Assembly (NCBI RefSeq): GCF_009856295.1 | Contig: NZ_WMEU01000001.1 | Location: 868,001 to 932,000 of the forward strand | Direction of reading: 5' to 3' | Source: Pontibacillus yanchengensis | GTDB taxonomy: Bacteria > Bacillota > Bacilli > Bacillales > BH030062 | DNA: 64,000 nucleotides | In this document: positions 8,982 through 16,593 of the stretch, piece by piece | Layout of the letters: every line of letters begins with the position of its first letter | Position numbering within the stretch: the stretch's first letter is position 1 | Notes under the pieces: model-generated | What the model saw: the letters and a program-made list of their open reading frames with translations, nothing else | Told to the model about the DNA's origin: nothing | The model's database searches: none | Position numbers and translations under genes: made by a program

Positions 8982-9896
8982 TCATTCTAAATAGTTTGTA
9001 CTATCTGGAGGAAATAGATCATCTAGGAAGGGTGCAATGCACTCGATTTTTTCGTCTGTAATAGGGTGTGGAAAGGTGATTTTTGCTGCGTGTAATGCTT
9101 GTCTTGATGCTTGTTTCTTCCCACCATACAATACATCTCCAACTAATGGGTGGCCAATATGGCTCATATGGACACGAATTTGATGGGTTCGCCCTGTTTC
9201 AAGGTCAATTTTCACAACCGTCTGATCTTTTTTTGCATGATATTTTAATACTTCATAATGTGTTATCGCATCTTGTCCTTTTGGTGACACTCTTCTTCTA
9301 GAAGGGTGATGCCGATCCTTGCCAATCGGTTCGTTTATGGTCCCTTTTTTCTTGGTAACTTTACCTTTTATAAGAGCTATATAAGTTCTTTTAATCTTCT
9401 TTTGCTCAAGCAATCGGTCCATAATAGAGCCAGCTAAAGCATGCTTAGTAAAAATAACCGCTCCGGTAGTATCCTGGTCTAATCGATGAATATGCCGTAC
9501 TTTAGCTTCTAACCCCTGACTTTTAAAATGGAAAGCAACACCATTGGCTAACGTATCCGTCTGCCCTTCCACATTAGGATGAACATTCATTCCGGCTGGT
9601 TTATTGACAACTAGAACATGTTCATCTTCAAATAAAACCTTTACATCCATATATGTAGGTTGAACATCTAACTCTTCTTTAGGGAATAGATGAACTTGAA
9701 GCTTGTCCCCTATTTGTAATTCAGTTGACCATGCGACATCCTCACCATTTCGTTTTGCACCATTCTCCATTCGTAATTGATGCAATTGTTTTTTTGGAAC
9801 ATGTAAGAGATTCTTTAATATGTACTCAATTGAATTTCCTACCCAATCCTTCGATACCTGTATCTCGAGCCATTCCCCTTTTTTACTCATTTTCAT
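8982..9896 (-). CDS. RluA/RluD family RNA pseudouridine synthase
   Basis: A 304-residue protein with an S4-like N-terminal RNA-binding region (about residues 15-75) and an RluA-type catalytic domain. HRLDQDTTG (about residues 143-151) carries the catalytic Asp, and the later LETGRTHQIRVHM and HPLVGDVLYG motifs are intact. It isomerises uridines in rRNA or tRNA. The family has several Bacillus paralogs (YhcT, YjbO, YlyB), and the length suits the YhcT/YjbO type, but I cannot assign which. ATG 9896 is used; another ATG lies two codons later. It is a single gene with its own terminator. Confidence 0.88.
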   Translation of the reverse strand: MKMSKKGEWLEIQVSKDWVGNSIEYILKNLLHVPKKQLHQLRMENGAKRNGEDVAWSTELQIGDKLQVHLFPKEELDVQPTYMDVKVLFEDEHVLVVNKPAGMNVHPNVEGQTDTLANGVAFHFKSQGLEAKVRHIHRLDQDTTGAVIFTKHALAGSIMDRLLEQKKIKRTYIALIKGKVTKKKGTINEPIGKDRHHPSRRRVSPKGQDAITHYEVLKYHAKKDQTVVKIDLETGRTHQIRVHMSHIGHPLVGDVLYGGKKQASRQALHAAKITFPHPITDEKIECIAPFLDDLFPPDSTNYLE

Positions 9897-10048
9897 TTAT
9901 ACGCCTACTTTCATTTTAAAACGATTACTCTAATACGGGGTTGCCTTCTACATATTATGTATTTTCTTAAAGTCTAACAATCCCACTCAGATCATACTAA
10001 TCATCATACTTATAATTGCAGAAGATCCCACTAGTCATTTTCCACCCT

Positions 10049-10423
10049 TTACACCCAATGGTGAAAAATCAATTTATTCCCAAGATCTGTAACTTGCATC
10101 TCCTTAATCCCCCATGGTTTTGATTCAATGGACGGGGTTAGCATATGCATAGGACTTCGACTCTAATGCTGTATGCAATACTTCGATACCTTCTACTTCG
10201 ATGCGAATTGCTGCCCCTGGAGAACAGTCTCATGATGCTCTGAGAGATGAAGCATGAAGTCTCCAGAGGAAACTTGCATATATAAAGGAAAATATTCTTC
10301 ATACCTATGCTCCCAATCTAATGAGAAATCCAAATAACTTATATAAAATTCTTTTGCCTTTTCTTCATCAAAGATACGAAAGATTGGTATGGATTGTTTC
10401 AAGATACTATACGTTGATTGCAT
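10049..10423 (-). pseudogene. Frameshifted glyoxalase/VOC-family protein
   Basis: ATG 10423 has a strong ACGGAGGATG site and the first ~70 codons give a normal VOC fold start (IPIFRIFDEEKAKEFYISYL). Near CTCCAGGGGCAG the frame shifts. The continuation AAIRIEVEGIEVLHTALESK is in a second frame, and after AACCCCGTCC a further shift gives IESKPWGIKEMQVTDLGNKL, ending at TAA 10049. Together the three pieces form a full-length ~120-residue glyoxalase-superfamily protein, so this is a recent two-frameshift pseudogene unless the assembly is wrong at the two G/C runs. The region 9897-10048 is otherwise empty. Confidence 0.75.
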
Positions 10424-10443
10424 AAGGCATCCTCCGTGTACAA

Positions 10444-10905
10444 TTAGATTTCTTTCAAATGCCTTTCAGCTATTTTATTTACTTTATCCACACGACGTTT
10501 ATACTTCTCTTCTTCCTCAAGAAATGGAGTATTCAACCATACATTCACACTTTTCAAAGCAATAGCTGAACCAATAATTTTCCCACCAATACACAACACA
10601 TTCGTATTGGAATGGGACCTTGCTAACTCGGCACAAAATGGGTCCTGACAAACCGCTGCGTTCAGACCATAGATTTTATTGGCAATCATCGCACTTCCGT
10701 AACCAACTCCATCTACGAATATCCCACGTTCCGCTTCACCCTTTGCTACCGCTAGAGATGCAGGATATATGAAATCAGGTAAATCGCAAGACTCCTCATC
10801 ATGCGTTCCAAAATCCACAACCTCATGACCCTGTTGTTCAACCAATCCCTTAATTTCTTCTTTTAGTGCGAATCCAGCATGATCATTTGCCAAGGCAATT
10901 TTCAT
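10444..10905 (-). CDS. RpiB/LacA/LacB family sugar-phosphate isomerase with altered active site
   Basis: A 153-residue protein aligning end to end with ribose-5-phosphate isomerase B (IALANDHAGFALK at the N-terminus; HSNTNVLCIGGKIIG later; C-terminal RRVDKV). The segment that carries the catalytic cysteine in E. coli RpiB (ILICGTGVG) reads IFVDGVGYG here, so Cys is replaced by Asp65. The phosphate- and sugar-binding His98 region and the C-terminal Arg pair are kept. Some RpiB lineages use an acidic residue as base, so activity may persist on another sugar. Start ATG 10905 follows AAGGGAG. It is a monocistronic gene next to a dead glyoxalase gene. Confidence 0.8.
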   Translation of the reverse strand: MKIALANDHAGFALKEEIKGLVEQQGHEVVDFGTHDEESCDLPDFIYPASLAVAKGEAERGIFVDGVGYGSAMIANKIYGLNAAVCQDPFCAELARSHSNTNVLCIGGKIIGSAIALKSVNVWLNTPFLEEEEKYKRRVDKVNKIAERHLKEI

Positions 10906-11102
10906 AATACTAAACTCCCTTACTTTAGTTTATATTTCTTCGTCTCAATTAAAGTGTAACGACATTCTCTTTTTATTACAATTCTTACGATAATAGTTTA
11001 AAATAGAACTGGAAGGTAATAGAATTTATCCACATCATCACAAACAAAGTTTGCGATAAACGATGAAAAAGGGTAACGACTTATTAAGATGTGAGGTACA
11101 TG

Positions 11103-12452
11103 ATGGAAACTATACATAAAAAAGCAAATTGGAAGAATCTCGTCCAATTAATTAGAGCTACAAATCCACCTAAATTTTTATTTGGTTTTTCTCTATTTCT
11201 TAGTGTTCTTACTACGATGGCAGGCTTAAGTATTCCATTGCTAGCCAGTAGATTAATTGATAACTTCGATTTAGAGAACCTGAATACTACCGTCATTGTC
11301 GGCATTGTAACTGCCTTTTTGATTCAGGCGATAGCAGGCGGGGTCTCGGTTTACATACTGGCCCGAGTTGGACAGCATATCATCGCTTCTTTACGTGAGA
11401 GATTGTGGGAGAAACTACTAGCTCTTCCCATTTCGTACTATGATTCGCATGAGACAGGTGATTCTGTTAGCAGGATGACAAACGATACAGGCGTTATTAA
11501 AGATTTGATCACAGACAACTTCACAGGCTTTGTTACAGGAATTATTTCTGTTTCAGGTGCCATTATCATTTTGTTTTTCTTAGATTGGCCTCTTACACTA
11601 GTTATGTTTTCCATTATCCCCATTGCGCTACTATTCCTTATACCAATCGGTAAGAAGAGCGCTCAAATATCAAGAAGCTTACAATCGAAGACTGCAAATT
11701 TTTCTGCCCATTTAACACGAGTGATTTCAGAAATACGATTAGTGAAAGCTTCCAATGCTGAGGAACGTGAATATAAAAGCGGGAAATCGGGAATCCACAA
11801 CCTATATCAACTTGGGCTAAAAGAGGGAATAATTCAAGCGATTATGTCGCCTCTTGTCTCCTCCCTTATCATTGTGGTCCTTGTTCTTATTATAGGCTTT
11901 GGTGGAATAAGAGTATCTTCTGGAGCAATGACTGCAGGGGAATTGGCGGCTTTTTTCATTTATCTTTTTCAAATTATTATGCCACTCACTCAAATCGTCG
12001 TGTTCTTCACGAAGTTTCAAAAAACAATCGGCGCTACGGAAAAAGTAATATACATACTTGATTTAGAGGAAGAGGATTTTACAGAAGGAAGAAGGATCGA
12101 ACATAATAATGAACTTGTTCTTAATGGAGTAACTTTTGGGTATGATGACTCTGAGAAGGTATTATATGACGTATCTTTCACCGCCAAAAGTGGGGATGTT
12201 ACAGCCATAGTCGGTCCAAGTGGAAGCGGAAAAACAACATTATTTTCCCTCATAGAACAATTCTATAAACCTCAACAAGGCGAAATTCGTTATGGTGCTA
12301 CGAAAATTAATGAGTTCTCGTTGATGTCATGGCGAAAAATGCTTGGTTATGTATCTCAAGAAAGCCCTATTTATGCTGGTAGCATTGTCGAAAATTTAAC
12401 CTATGGACTCGATGAGGATATCCCAGAAGTTAACAACTGGTATCGCCTGTAA
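11103..12452 (+). pseudogene. Truncated ABC multidrug exporter (BmrA/LmrA type)
   Basis: The N-terminal ~320 residues form a six-helix exporter domain. The nucleotide-binding domain then starts and has Walker A (GPSGSGKTT) and the Q-loop (YVSQESPIYAGS). The frame ends at VNNWYRL before the LSGGQ signature, Walker B and H-loop, so about 130 residues are missing relative to the ~580-residue family. It cannot hydrolyse ATP alone. The start ATG 11103 has GTGAGG 6 bases upstream. The truncation point coincides with the truncation of the opposing gene at 12396-12578, pointing to one deletion. Confidence 0.85.
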
Positions 12453-12578
12453 TAAAATTAATCCGAACCAAACCGCTATAGATACGACACCCTCTCGATT
12501 TGTTTCATCAGGTACTTGCTGATAATTTGTTTCTCTCATGTTTGGTCTATGATTCATTTCCGTATCCATGTAATCCAT
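12396..12578 (-). pseudogene. C-terminally truncated small membrane protein
   Basis: Sixty codons are visible. A polar N-terminus rich in Asn, Glu and Gln is followed by a hydrophobic helix (VVSIAVWFGLILLQAIPVVN). The LLxAIPxVN motif resembles a family of small two-helix membrane proteins common in bacilli, whose second helix would follow. Here the frame passes from PVVN directly into antisense sequence of the ABC exporter and ends after 10 more codons. It is the other side of the deletion scar near 12430. Confidence 0.55.
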
Positions 12579-12631
12579 ATATCTACACCACTTCCTTCTC
12601 TATTTACGTTATGTACTATCTCACATTACAA

Positions 12632-12982
12632 TCATTCTTCAATCATTTCAATCTTACCTAATTCAACCTGCATAGGAAAGGAATCATCAACTAATCCATC
12701 TACCCAAATACGTACTTTTTGACCCACCTCATAATCGAAGGTAAAATCCCACACCTTATCTACATTTATATAATACGCATCGATACCTTTCCCGATATAT
12801 TGCTCAAGCTCGAAGTCCATGGCTTGCTCTTTACTAATTTGGTTAACAACAAGGATTTCTTGTTCATCAGGAGTTGTTTCTACAATATATCCTACTATTG
12901 TAGGCTCACTAGTGTATTCTTTGGAACATCCTGCAACAACTAATATCGAAAAGAACATAATGATAAAACAATATTTTAGGAT
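12632..12982 (-). CDS. Lipoprotein of the DUF3221/YobA type, possible AUC start
   Basis: The conserved part (TIVGYIVETTPDEQEILVV... KVRIWVDG) looks like the DUF3221 lipoprotein family of bacilli. The lipobox is VVAGC. The first ATG (12958) lies inside the hydrophobic core and has no ribosome binding site. Upstream, the frame stays open to a stop at 12995-12997, and GGGAGG (12990-12995) stands 7 bases before an ATC codon at 12982, which yields an N-terminus LKYCFIIMFFSILVVAGC. I place the start there (116 residues). The arrangement matches the lipoprotein at 7875-8324. The function of the family is unknown. Confidence 0.6.
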   Translation of the reverse strand: MLKYCFIIMFFSILVVAGCSKEYTSEPTIVGYIVETTPDEQEILVVNQISKEQAMDFELEQYIGKGIDAYYINVDKVWDFTFDYEVGQKVRIWVDGLVDDSFPMQVELGKIEMIEE

Positions 12983-13088
12983 TTTTCTCCCTCCCTAATG
13001 AATCGTTAATGAATCGTTAATTCTAGTTTCTACTCCGTTGTAACAACTATTTTTCAGTTGGGAGACGGCATATCCTTCCCTTTCTAGG

Positions 13089-13116
13089 CACACTTCAAGA
13101 CATTTATCATAAGCTA
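13089..13116 (+). promoter_or_regulatory. Possible sigma-K promoter
   Basis: CACA (13089-13092) and CATAAGCTA (13108-13116) with 16 bases between AC and CATA fit the mother-cell sigma-K consensus. It lies 32 bases upstream of a gene for a spore-type Gly-rich protein. Short 10/11-base direct repeats (TAATGAATCG) at 12997-13021 are also present. Confidence 0.4.
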
Positions 13117-13147
13117 CAATGTACGATGTGTTAAAGGGGGTACAAAC

Positions 13148-13648
13148 ATGCATCATCACTACTTTCATGTTCCTTACTCGCAATATGGTGAAGATGAACG
13201 ATTTATTAGTCCCCTCATGCTAACAGCTGGAGGGTATTTACTGAATAAAGCATTGAACGGAAATAATAACCCTCAAGGTTTTGGGCCGCCAAATAATGGT
13301 TTCGGACCAGGTTTTGGAGGACCAGGAAATCCTGGGTTTAATCCAGGATATGTACCAGGGCCTGGCTATGGTGGATTCAACCCTGGCTATGGTCCGAACT
13401 ACGGAAATGGGTATGGGTTTAACCCAGGTAATGGACCTGGATACGGGAACGGATACAACCCAGTGTACGGCGGAGGTTTCGGACCTGGATATGGTCCTGG
13501 ATATGATCCTGGATACGGTCAAGGACCCGGACCATATAACGGAGGCTTCGGACCAGGATATGGAGGACCTAATGCTGGTTCTGGATTCGGGAATGCTTTG
13601 GGTCAATTATTCGGGTCAAACCAAGGTTTTGGAGGATTTCCTTTTTAG
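13148..13648 (+). CDS. Gly/Pro/Tyr/Asn-rich low-complexity protein, probable spore surface component
   Basis: A 166-residue protein. Residues 1-40 are non-repetitive and begin MHHHYFHVPY, with LMLTAGGYLLNKALN; the rest is built from short GPGYG, GFNPGYG and NGYGFNPG repeats. Such composition is typical of coat and exosporium proteins of bacilli that cross-link through tyrosines. AAAGGGGG precedes ATG 13148, and a sigma-K-like promoter lies upstream. The GC content is higher than that of its neighbours because of the Gly/Pro codons. No family name can be assigned; the spore role is inference. Confidence 0.7.
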   Translation: MHHHYFHVPYSQYGEDERFISPLMLTAGGYLLNKALNGNNNPQGFGPPNNGFGPGFGGPGNPGFNPGYVPGPGYGGFNPGYGPNYGNGYGFNPGNGPGYGNGYNPVYGGGFGPGYGPGYDPGYGQGPGPYNGGFGPGYGGPNAGSGFGNALGQLFGSNQGFGGFPF

Positions 13649-13659
13649 GTTTAAATCAA

Positions 13660-13815
13660 AGAACAAAAGCTCGGGGCGCCTTGGTGACCCCCGACAGGCT
13701 TAAGGCAAGCCTCGAAGTGGCGTTTTTTGCCACAGCGAGGCTTGCCTTAAGACCCAGAGGGGGGTAGGCGCTGAAGTTGGACGTGGTCACATCACTTTTT
13801 TAGTTATACACAAGC
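13660..13815 (+). repeat. Dispersed repeat copy B (hairpin subfamily)
   Basis: Starts AGAACAAAAGCTCGGGGCGCC and ends TAGGCGCTGAAGTTGGACG plus the tail TAGTTATACACAAGC. The middle is a perfect 16-bp stem (CTTAAGGCAAGCCTCG at 13699-13714 with its complement at 13736-13751) enclosing a second GTGGC/GCCAC stem. It lies between convergent genes, about 30 bases from the next terminator. Confidence 0.85.
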
Positions 13816-13840
13816 ATTGAATTTTATAATTTCCTGGTGC

Positions 13841-13877
13841 AAGCAAAAAACTGTCCCTATTCCACCAAGGGACAGTT
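13841..13877 (-). terminator. Terminator after NTF2-like gene
   Basis: AACTGTCCC (13849-13857) and GGGACAGTT (13869-13877) pair perfectly; the minus-strand tail is TTTTTTGC. Confidence 0.85.
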
Positions 13878-13884
13878 TTCTGCA

Positions 13885-14301
13885 TTAGGTAACTTGCAAA
13901 CTATGTATATTTTCTTTTGTTATCCCAGCTTCAATATAGCTTCGAACCAGTTTCCAATCCCCTTCTTCATTTTGTTGAAAGGTGTGAAAAAATAAATTAG
14001 CTGTTTCTAATGATGTGCCATCTTGTCTAATAGTCGCTGATAGAATGGCCATGCACTCCTCTTCCTTCAAAGGAAGTACCCCTACTTCCTTAATGTCCCA
14101 TTCCACATTTTCGGTTCCACCAACATAATCAAATCCTTGCTCCCACCCCATAATAGATTGATCATAACCAAAGTCTACGATTTCATCACCACGAACCTCA
14201 CGTGCTTGATAATCCATACTCATCACTTGTTTTAACTCTTCCAACGAAGATTCTCGCCAAATTTGCTTAAAATGTTCTAAACTTTCTCTAAAAGTAGACA
14301 A
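13885..14301 (-). CDS. SnoaL/NTF2-like fold protein of unknown function
   Basis: A 138-residue protein with the pattern of NTF2-like (DUF4440/SnoaL) domains. The helical N-terminus (FRESLEHFKQIWRESSLEELKQVM) is followed by alternating strands that include a TANLFFHTFQQNEEGDWKLV segment. These proteins bind small ligands or act as simple enzymes; no active-site set is recognisable. The start is TTG 14301, supported by GGAGG 7 bases upstream. It is a single gene with its own terminator. Confidence 0.6.
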   Translation of the reverse strand: MSTFRESLEHFKQIWRESSLEELKQVMSMDYQAREVRGDEIVDFGYDQSIMGWEQGFDYVGGTENVEWDIKEVGVLPLKEEECMAILSATIRQDGTSLETANLFFHTFQQNEEGDWKLVRSYIEAGITKENIHSLQVT

Positions 14302-14410
14302 TATATTACCTCCAGTTTGCTTCCGTAACTAGTTTCTACTTAAAGAATCTAATTTCCTTTTTTTTGTCACGTGAAAATTCATAAAATACAACTAGAAATA
14401 ACGATATGTA

Positions 14411-14632
14411 AAGAACAAAAGCTCAGGGCGCCCGGGTTGCAACGTATATGCTGCGGCCTACACGACGTAGGTTGGTTCGATGTTGCTACATGATGTAGCG
14501 ATTTTAATCGAACTTCACCAGATTCCGTATGAAATAAAGGAAACACGAAAAGTGTTAGCGATTCAATGTTGACTTATCAGAAGGAGATGCAGGAATTTTG
14601 CTAACCGTTGGCCGCTGCGCTGGACGCGGCTT
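14411..14632 (+). repeat. Dispersed repeat copy C
   Basis: AAGAACAAAAGCTCAGGGCGCCC at the left end and GCCGCTGCGCTGGACGCGGC at the right. Inside, GTTCGAT/ATCGAAC flank a GCTACA/TGTAGC hairpin, followed by the GGAAACACGAA and TTGACTTATC motifs shared with copies D, E, G and H. It ends 41 bases from the bidirectional terminator of the cold shock gene. Confidence 0.85.
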
Positions 14633-14672
14633 AAGTAATACAGAAGCTAACATTTTTTTCCTAAACCACAAA

Positions 14673-14708
14673 AAAAAGAGACACCCTCAATTTAGGGTGT
14701 CTCTTTTT
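14673..14708 (-). terminator. Terminator after cold shock gene
   Basis: A perfect 15-bp stem, AAAAAGAGACACCCT (14673-14687) with AGGGTGTCTCTTTTT (14694-14708); it could work in both directions. Confidence 0.9.
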
Positions 14709-14720
14709 ACTAGTATTCAC

Positions 14721-14918
14721 TTATTTTTGAACATTAGCTGCTTGTGGGCCACGGTTACCTTCAACAATGTCGAAGTTAACAGTTTGATTTTCTTCTAATG
14801 TTTTGAAGCCTTCTTCTTGAATAGCAGAGAAGTGAACGAATACATCGTCTTGACCTTCTACTTCAATAAAACCGAATCCTTTTTCTGCGTTAAACCATTT
14901 CACGTTTCCTTGTAACAT
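14721..14918 (-). CDS. CspA-family cold shock protein
   Basis: A 65-residue single-domain cold shock protein. It has the two RNA-binding motifs GFGFIEV and VFVHFSAI and ends in GPQAANVQK. It binds single-stranded RNA and DNA and melts mRNA structure. ATG 14918 follows GCAGGAGGTAAC. A good promoter about 140 bases upstream gives the long 5' leader typical of cold-induced csp genes. The gene resembles B. subtilis CspB/CspD, but the exact paralog cannot be decided. Confidence 0.93.
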   Translation of the reverse strand: MLQGNVKWFNAEKGFGFIEVEGQDDVFVHFSAIQEEGFKTLEENQTVNFDIVEGNRGPQAANVQK

Positions 14919-15054
14919 AATTGTTACCTCCTGCGTGGATCAAAATCCACAATGTATTACTATTAATGCTCTGCATATTCATTCCAGACTAAAGTGACTT
15001 ACTAGTAACTTTCTCTTTCATAACTTGCAAACGAACATGAATAATTAATTATTA

Positions 15055-15084
15055 ATATAACATTATATTGGACAGCCTGTCAAT
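15055..15084 (-). promoter_or_regulatory. Promoter of the cold shock gene
   Basis: On the minus strand TTGACA (15079-15084) is 17-18 bases from TTATAT/TATATT (15055-15061). Transcription from here leaves an untranslated leader of roughly 130 bases before ATG 14918. Confidence 0.6.
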
Positions 15085-15165
15085 AAACTATGAAATTTAT
15101 TCACCAAAATACTTTGCGTATTCTTTACTGAATAAAGAAAAATTTTCACTAATGTGTATATCAGT

Positions 15166-15696
15166 TCAGAGTTCTTCATTCTTTTCACCACCATCTAACC
15201 GAATCCCTTTTCGCTCTTCTGACCACTTTATTAATCCTGGATTAGATGTTTCTAACTCTTTTACAGGAACAACGCTCGCTTGTTGTTCCGTCACCCTCAC
15301 AACGGAATACGAACTCTTATTATGTACAATACACACATGTTCGTAAGGGGTATGAATTAGTTTCAAATGTTTTGCTGGTGTATCTTCAAATAGCTCATGC
15401 ACTTTTTGCTTATCCTTGTCTGTTAACGGGTGAATAGTATAGAAATGTCCCTCCTGTACCTCCGGTGATTGTTTCTGCTCAACAAACTCTTCCCCTCTGG
15501 TGTAACGAATAAGGTCCAGATGAATTTTTTGCAGCAAATGAATGACTTCAGCAAAACCAAGAAATAGCATAAGTACTACAAAAGATAAATAAAAAAACAG
15601 GATACTCTTGACAATAAAAGCAATAATTATCCCCATTAGGAAGAATACTATACCAATAACTTGCAGAATCGTGGCAATACGATTTCGTTGATACAC
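15166..15696 (-). CDS. Hypothetical two-helix membrane protein
   Basis: About 176 residues; two adjacent transmembrane segments near residues 9-50 are followed by a soluble acidic C-terminal domain (from about residue 60). The family is not recognised. AAGGAGG favours the GTG at 15696 (9 bases away) over the TTG at 15702 (3 bases away). It begins directly after the stop of the gene at 15703-16014, so the two form an operon and may act together at the membrane. Confidence 0.55.
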   Translation of the reverse strand: MYQRNRIATILQVIGIVFFLMGIIIAFIVKSILFFYLSFVVLMLFLGFAEVIHLLQKIHLDLIRYTRGEEFVEQKQSPEVQEGHFYTIHPLTDKDKQKVHELFEDTPAKHLKLIHTPYEHVCIVHNKSSYSVVRVTEQQASVVPVKELETSNPGLIKWSEERKGIRLDGGEKNEEL

Positions 15697-15702
15697 AGGC
15701 AA

Positions 15703-16014
15703 CTACCTCCTTATAACATCTATAAAAGTCGGTGCTATTACTAGAATAATAGAAGTCCTTACTAACATCCTAGTAACTAGATTAGATAGTTTTTCTCTAG
15801 CCTTTCCCTTATACCAGCCACTGAATTGCCAATGATTTCGATAGAGTACAAACAAGAAAACAAGTACTCCTACATAGCCTAACCATTGATATGCAGTTGC
15901 TTCAGTGCCAACAAACGCATCATAAAACGCATCTAACATCCCACCTAACACTCCGGCTAATATGCCAAAAATACAAATGATTCGTAACAGTTCCAATAAA
16001 ACTCTCATGTACAT
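15703..16014 (-). CDS. Hypothetical small membrane protein
   Basis: About 103 residues with hydrophobic segments around residues 3-25, 40-57 and 80-97. The AAGGAGGGAG ribosome binding site supports starting at ATG 16014 or 16008; the longer frame to 16032 would place that site inside the coding region. It is the first gene of a two-gene operon. The function is unknown. Confidence 0.55.
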   Translation of the reverse strand: MYMRVLLELLRIICIFGILAGVLGGMLDAFYDAFVGTEATAYQWLGYVGVLVFLFVLYRNHWQFSGWYKGKAREKLSNLVTRMLVRTSIILVIAPTFIDVIRR

Positions 16015-16090
16015 GCTCCCTCCTTCATACACCTTTTTACAATAATTGATTATTACATAACAAATGTTTACTTTTTATGATGAATGGCTT

Positions 16091-16290
16091 CTAAAGCTTT
16101 TCCCTCATTGGTTGGGATACATAAAACTTGTATTCATTCCCAAGATCGCTATAAGAACCACCAGGTGCTGAGTAAAAATCAGCCGTTTAAGCTACTCGAT
16201 ATTTAATAGACGCAGCTTTCAACTTCGGTACAATCCATATTCCTTCCAGCTAAGCGTAGTGTACACCAACGTTTTCTTACTTGAGAAGAC
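16091..16290 (-). pseudogene. Decayed coding stretch
   Basis: In the 16015-16546 gap, one minus-strand frame reads GVHYA-stop-LEGIWIVPKLKAA, then a stop, then FYSAPGGSYSDLGNEYKFYV and SQPMREKL before TAG 16091. This looks like protein sequence interrupted by two stop codons, but I cannot name the family. The rest of the gap shows no other feature. Confidence 0.25.
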
Positions 16291-16546
16291 ATATTCAATT
16301 AGGTTAGCTAAAAAGTGCAGTCATCCTCTCCTACCATATAGTCAGAGAACTTGATTTAATTTTAACATTAAATACCAAATGCAAATCACTTTTTCTTCTT
16401 TTATATGTAAACATCTATTGAGCTCATACATATAAAAGAGGAGGAGCGGATACTACAAAATCCGATTTACTCGGAAAATTCAATATTTCATCCTAAATTG
16501 AAAAAGTTGCTCGCAAATATAACTCCCTTGTAATCACGAAAGTTGT

Positions 16547-16575
16547 AAAAAGGCTAAGTCTAGTGACTTAGCCTT
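16547..16575 (-). terminator. Terminator after DEAD-box helicase gene
   Basis: A perfect 9-bp stem GGCTAAGTC (16552-16560)/GACTTAGCC (16565-16573), followed on the minus strand by TTTTTAC. Confidence 0.88.
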
Positions 16576-16593
16576 TAACTTAATATCTATTCA

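Noticed and set aside
12995..13183. A 62-codon minus-strand frame over the start of the Gly-rich gene
   Set aside because: It overlaps the promoter and first codons of a supported gene on the other strand and has no ribosome binding site.
13238..13703. Long open frames in the other readings of the Gly-rich gene (122 residues minus, 140 residues plus)
   Set aside because: They arise from the repetitive GGN/CCN/TAY codons of the true gene; the products are low-complexity Ser/Ile/Arg or Met/Asp sequences without ribosome binding sites.
13660..13815. Repeat copies as insertion sequences
   Set aside because: No transposase frame, copies under 310 bases and no clear target-site duplication; at most they could be non-autonomous.
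14919..15054. A riboswitch in the cold shock gene leader
   Set aside because: The long leader is typical of csp genes and no known riboswitch core is visible.
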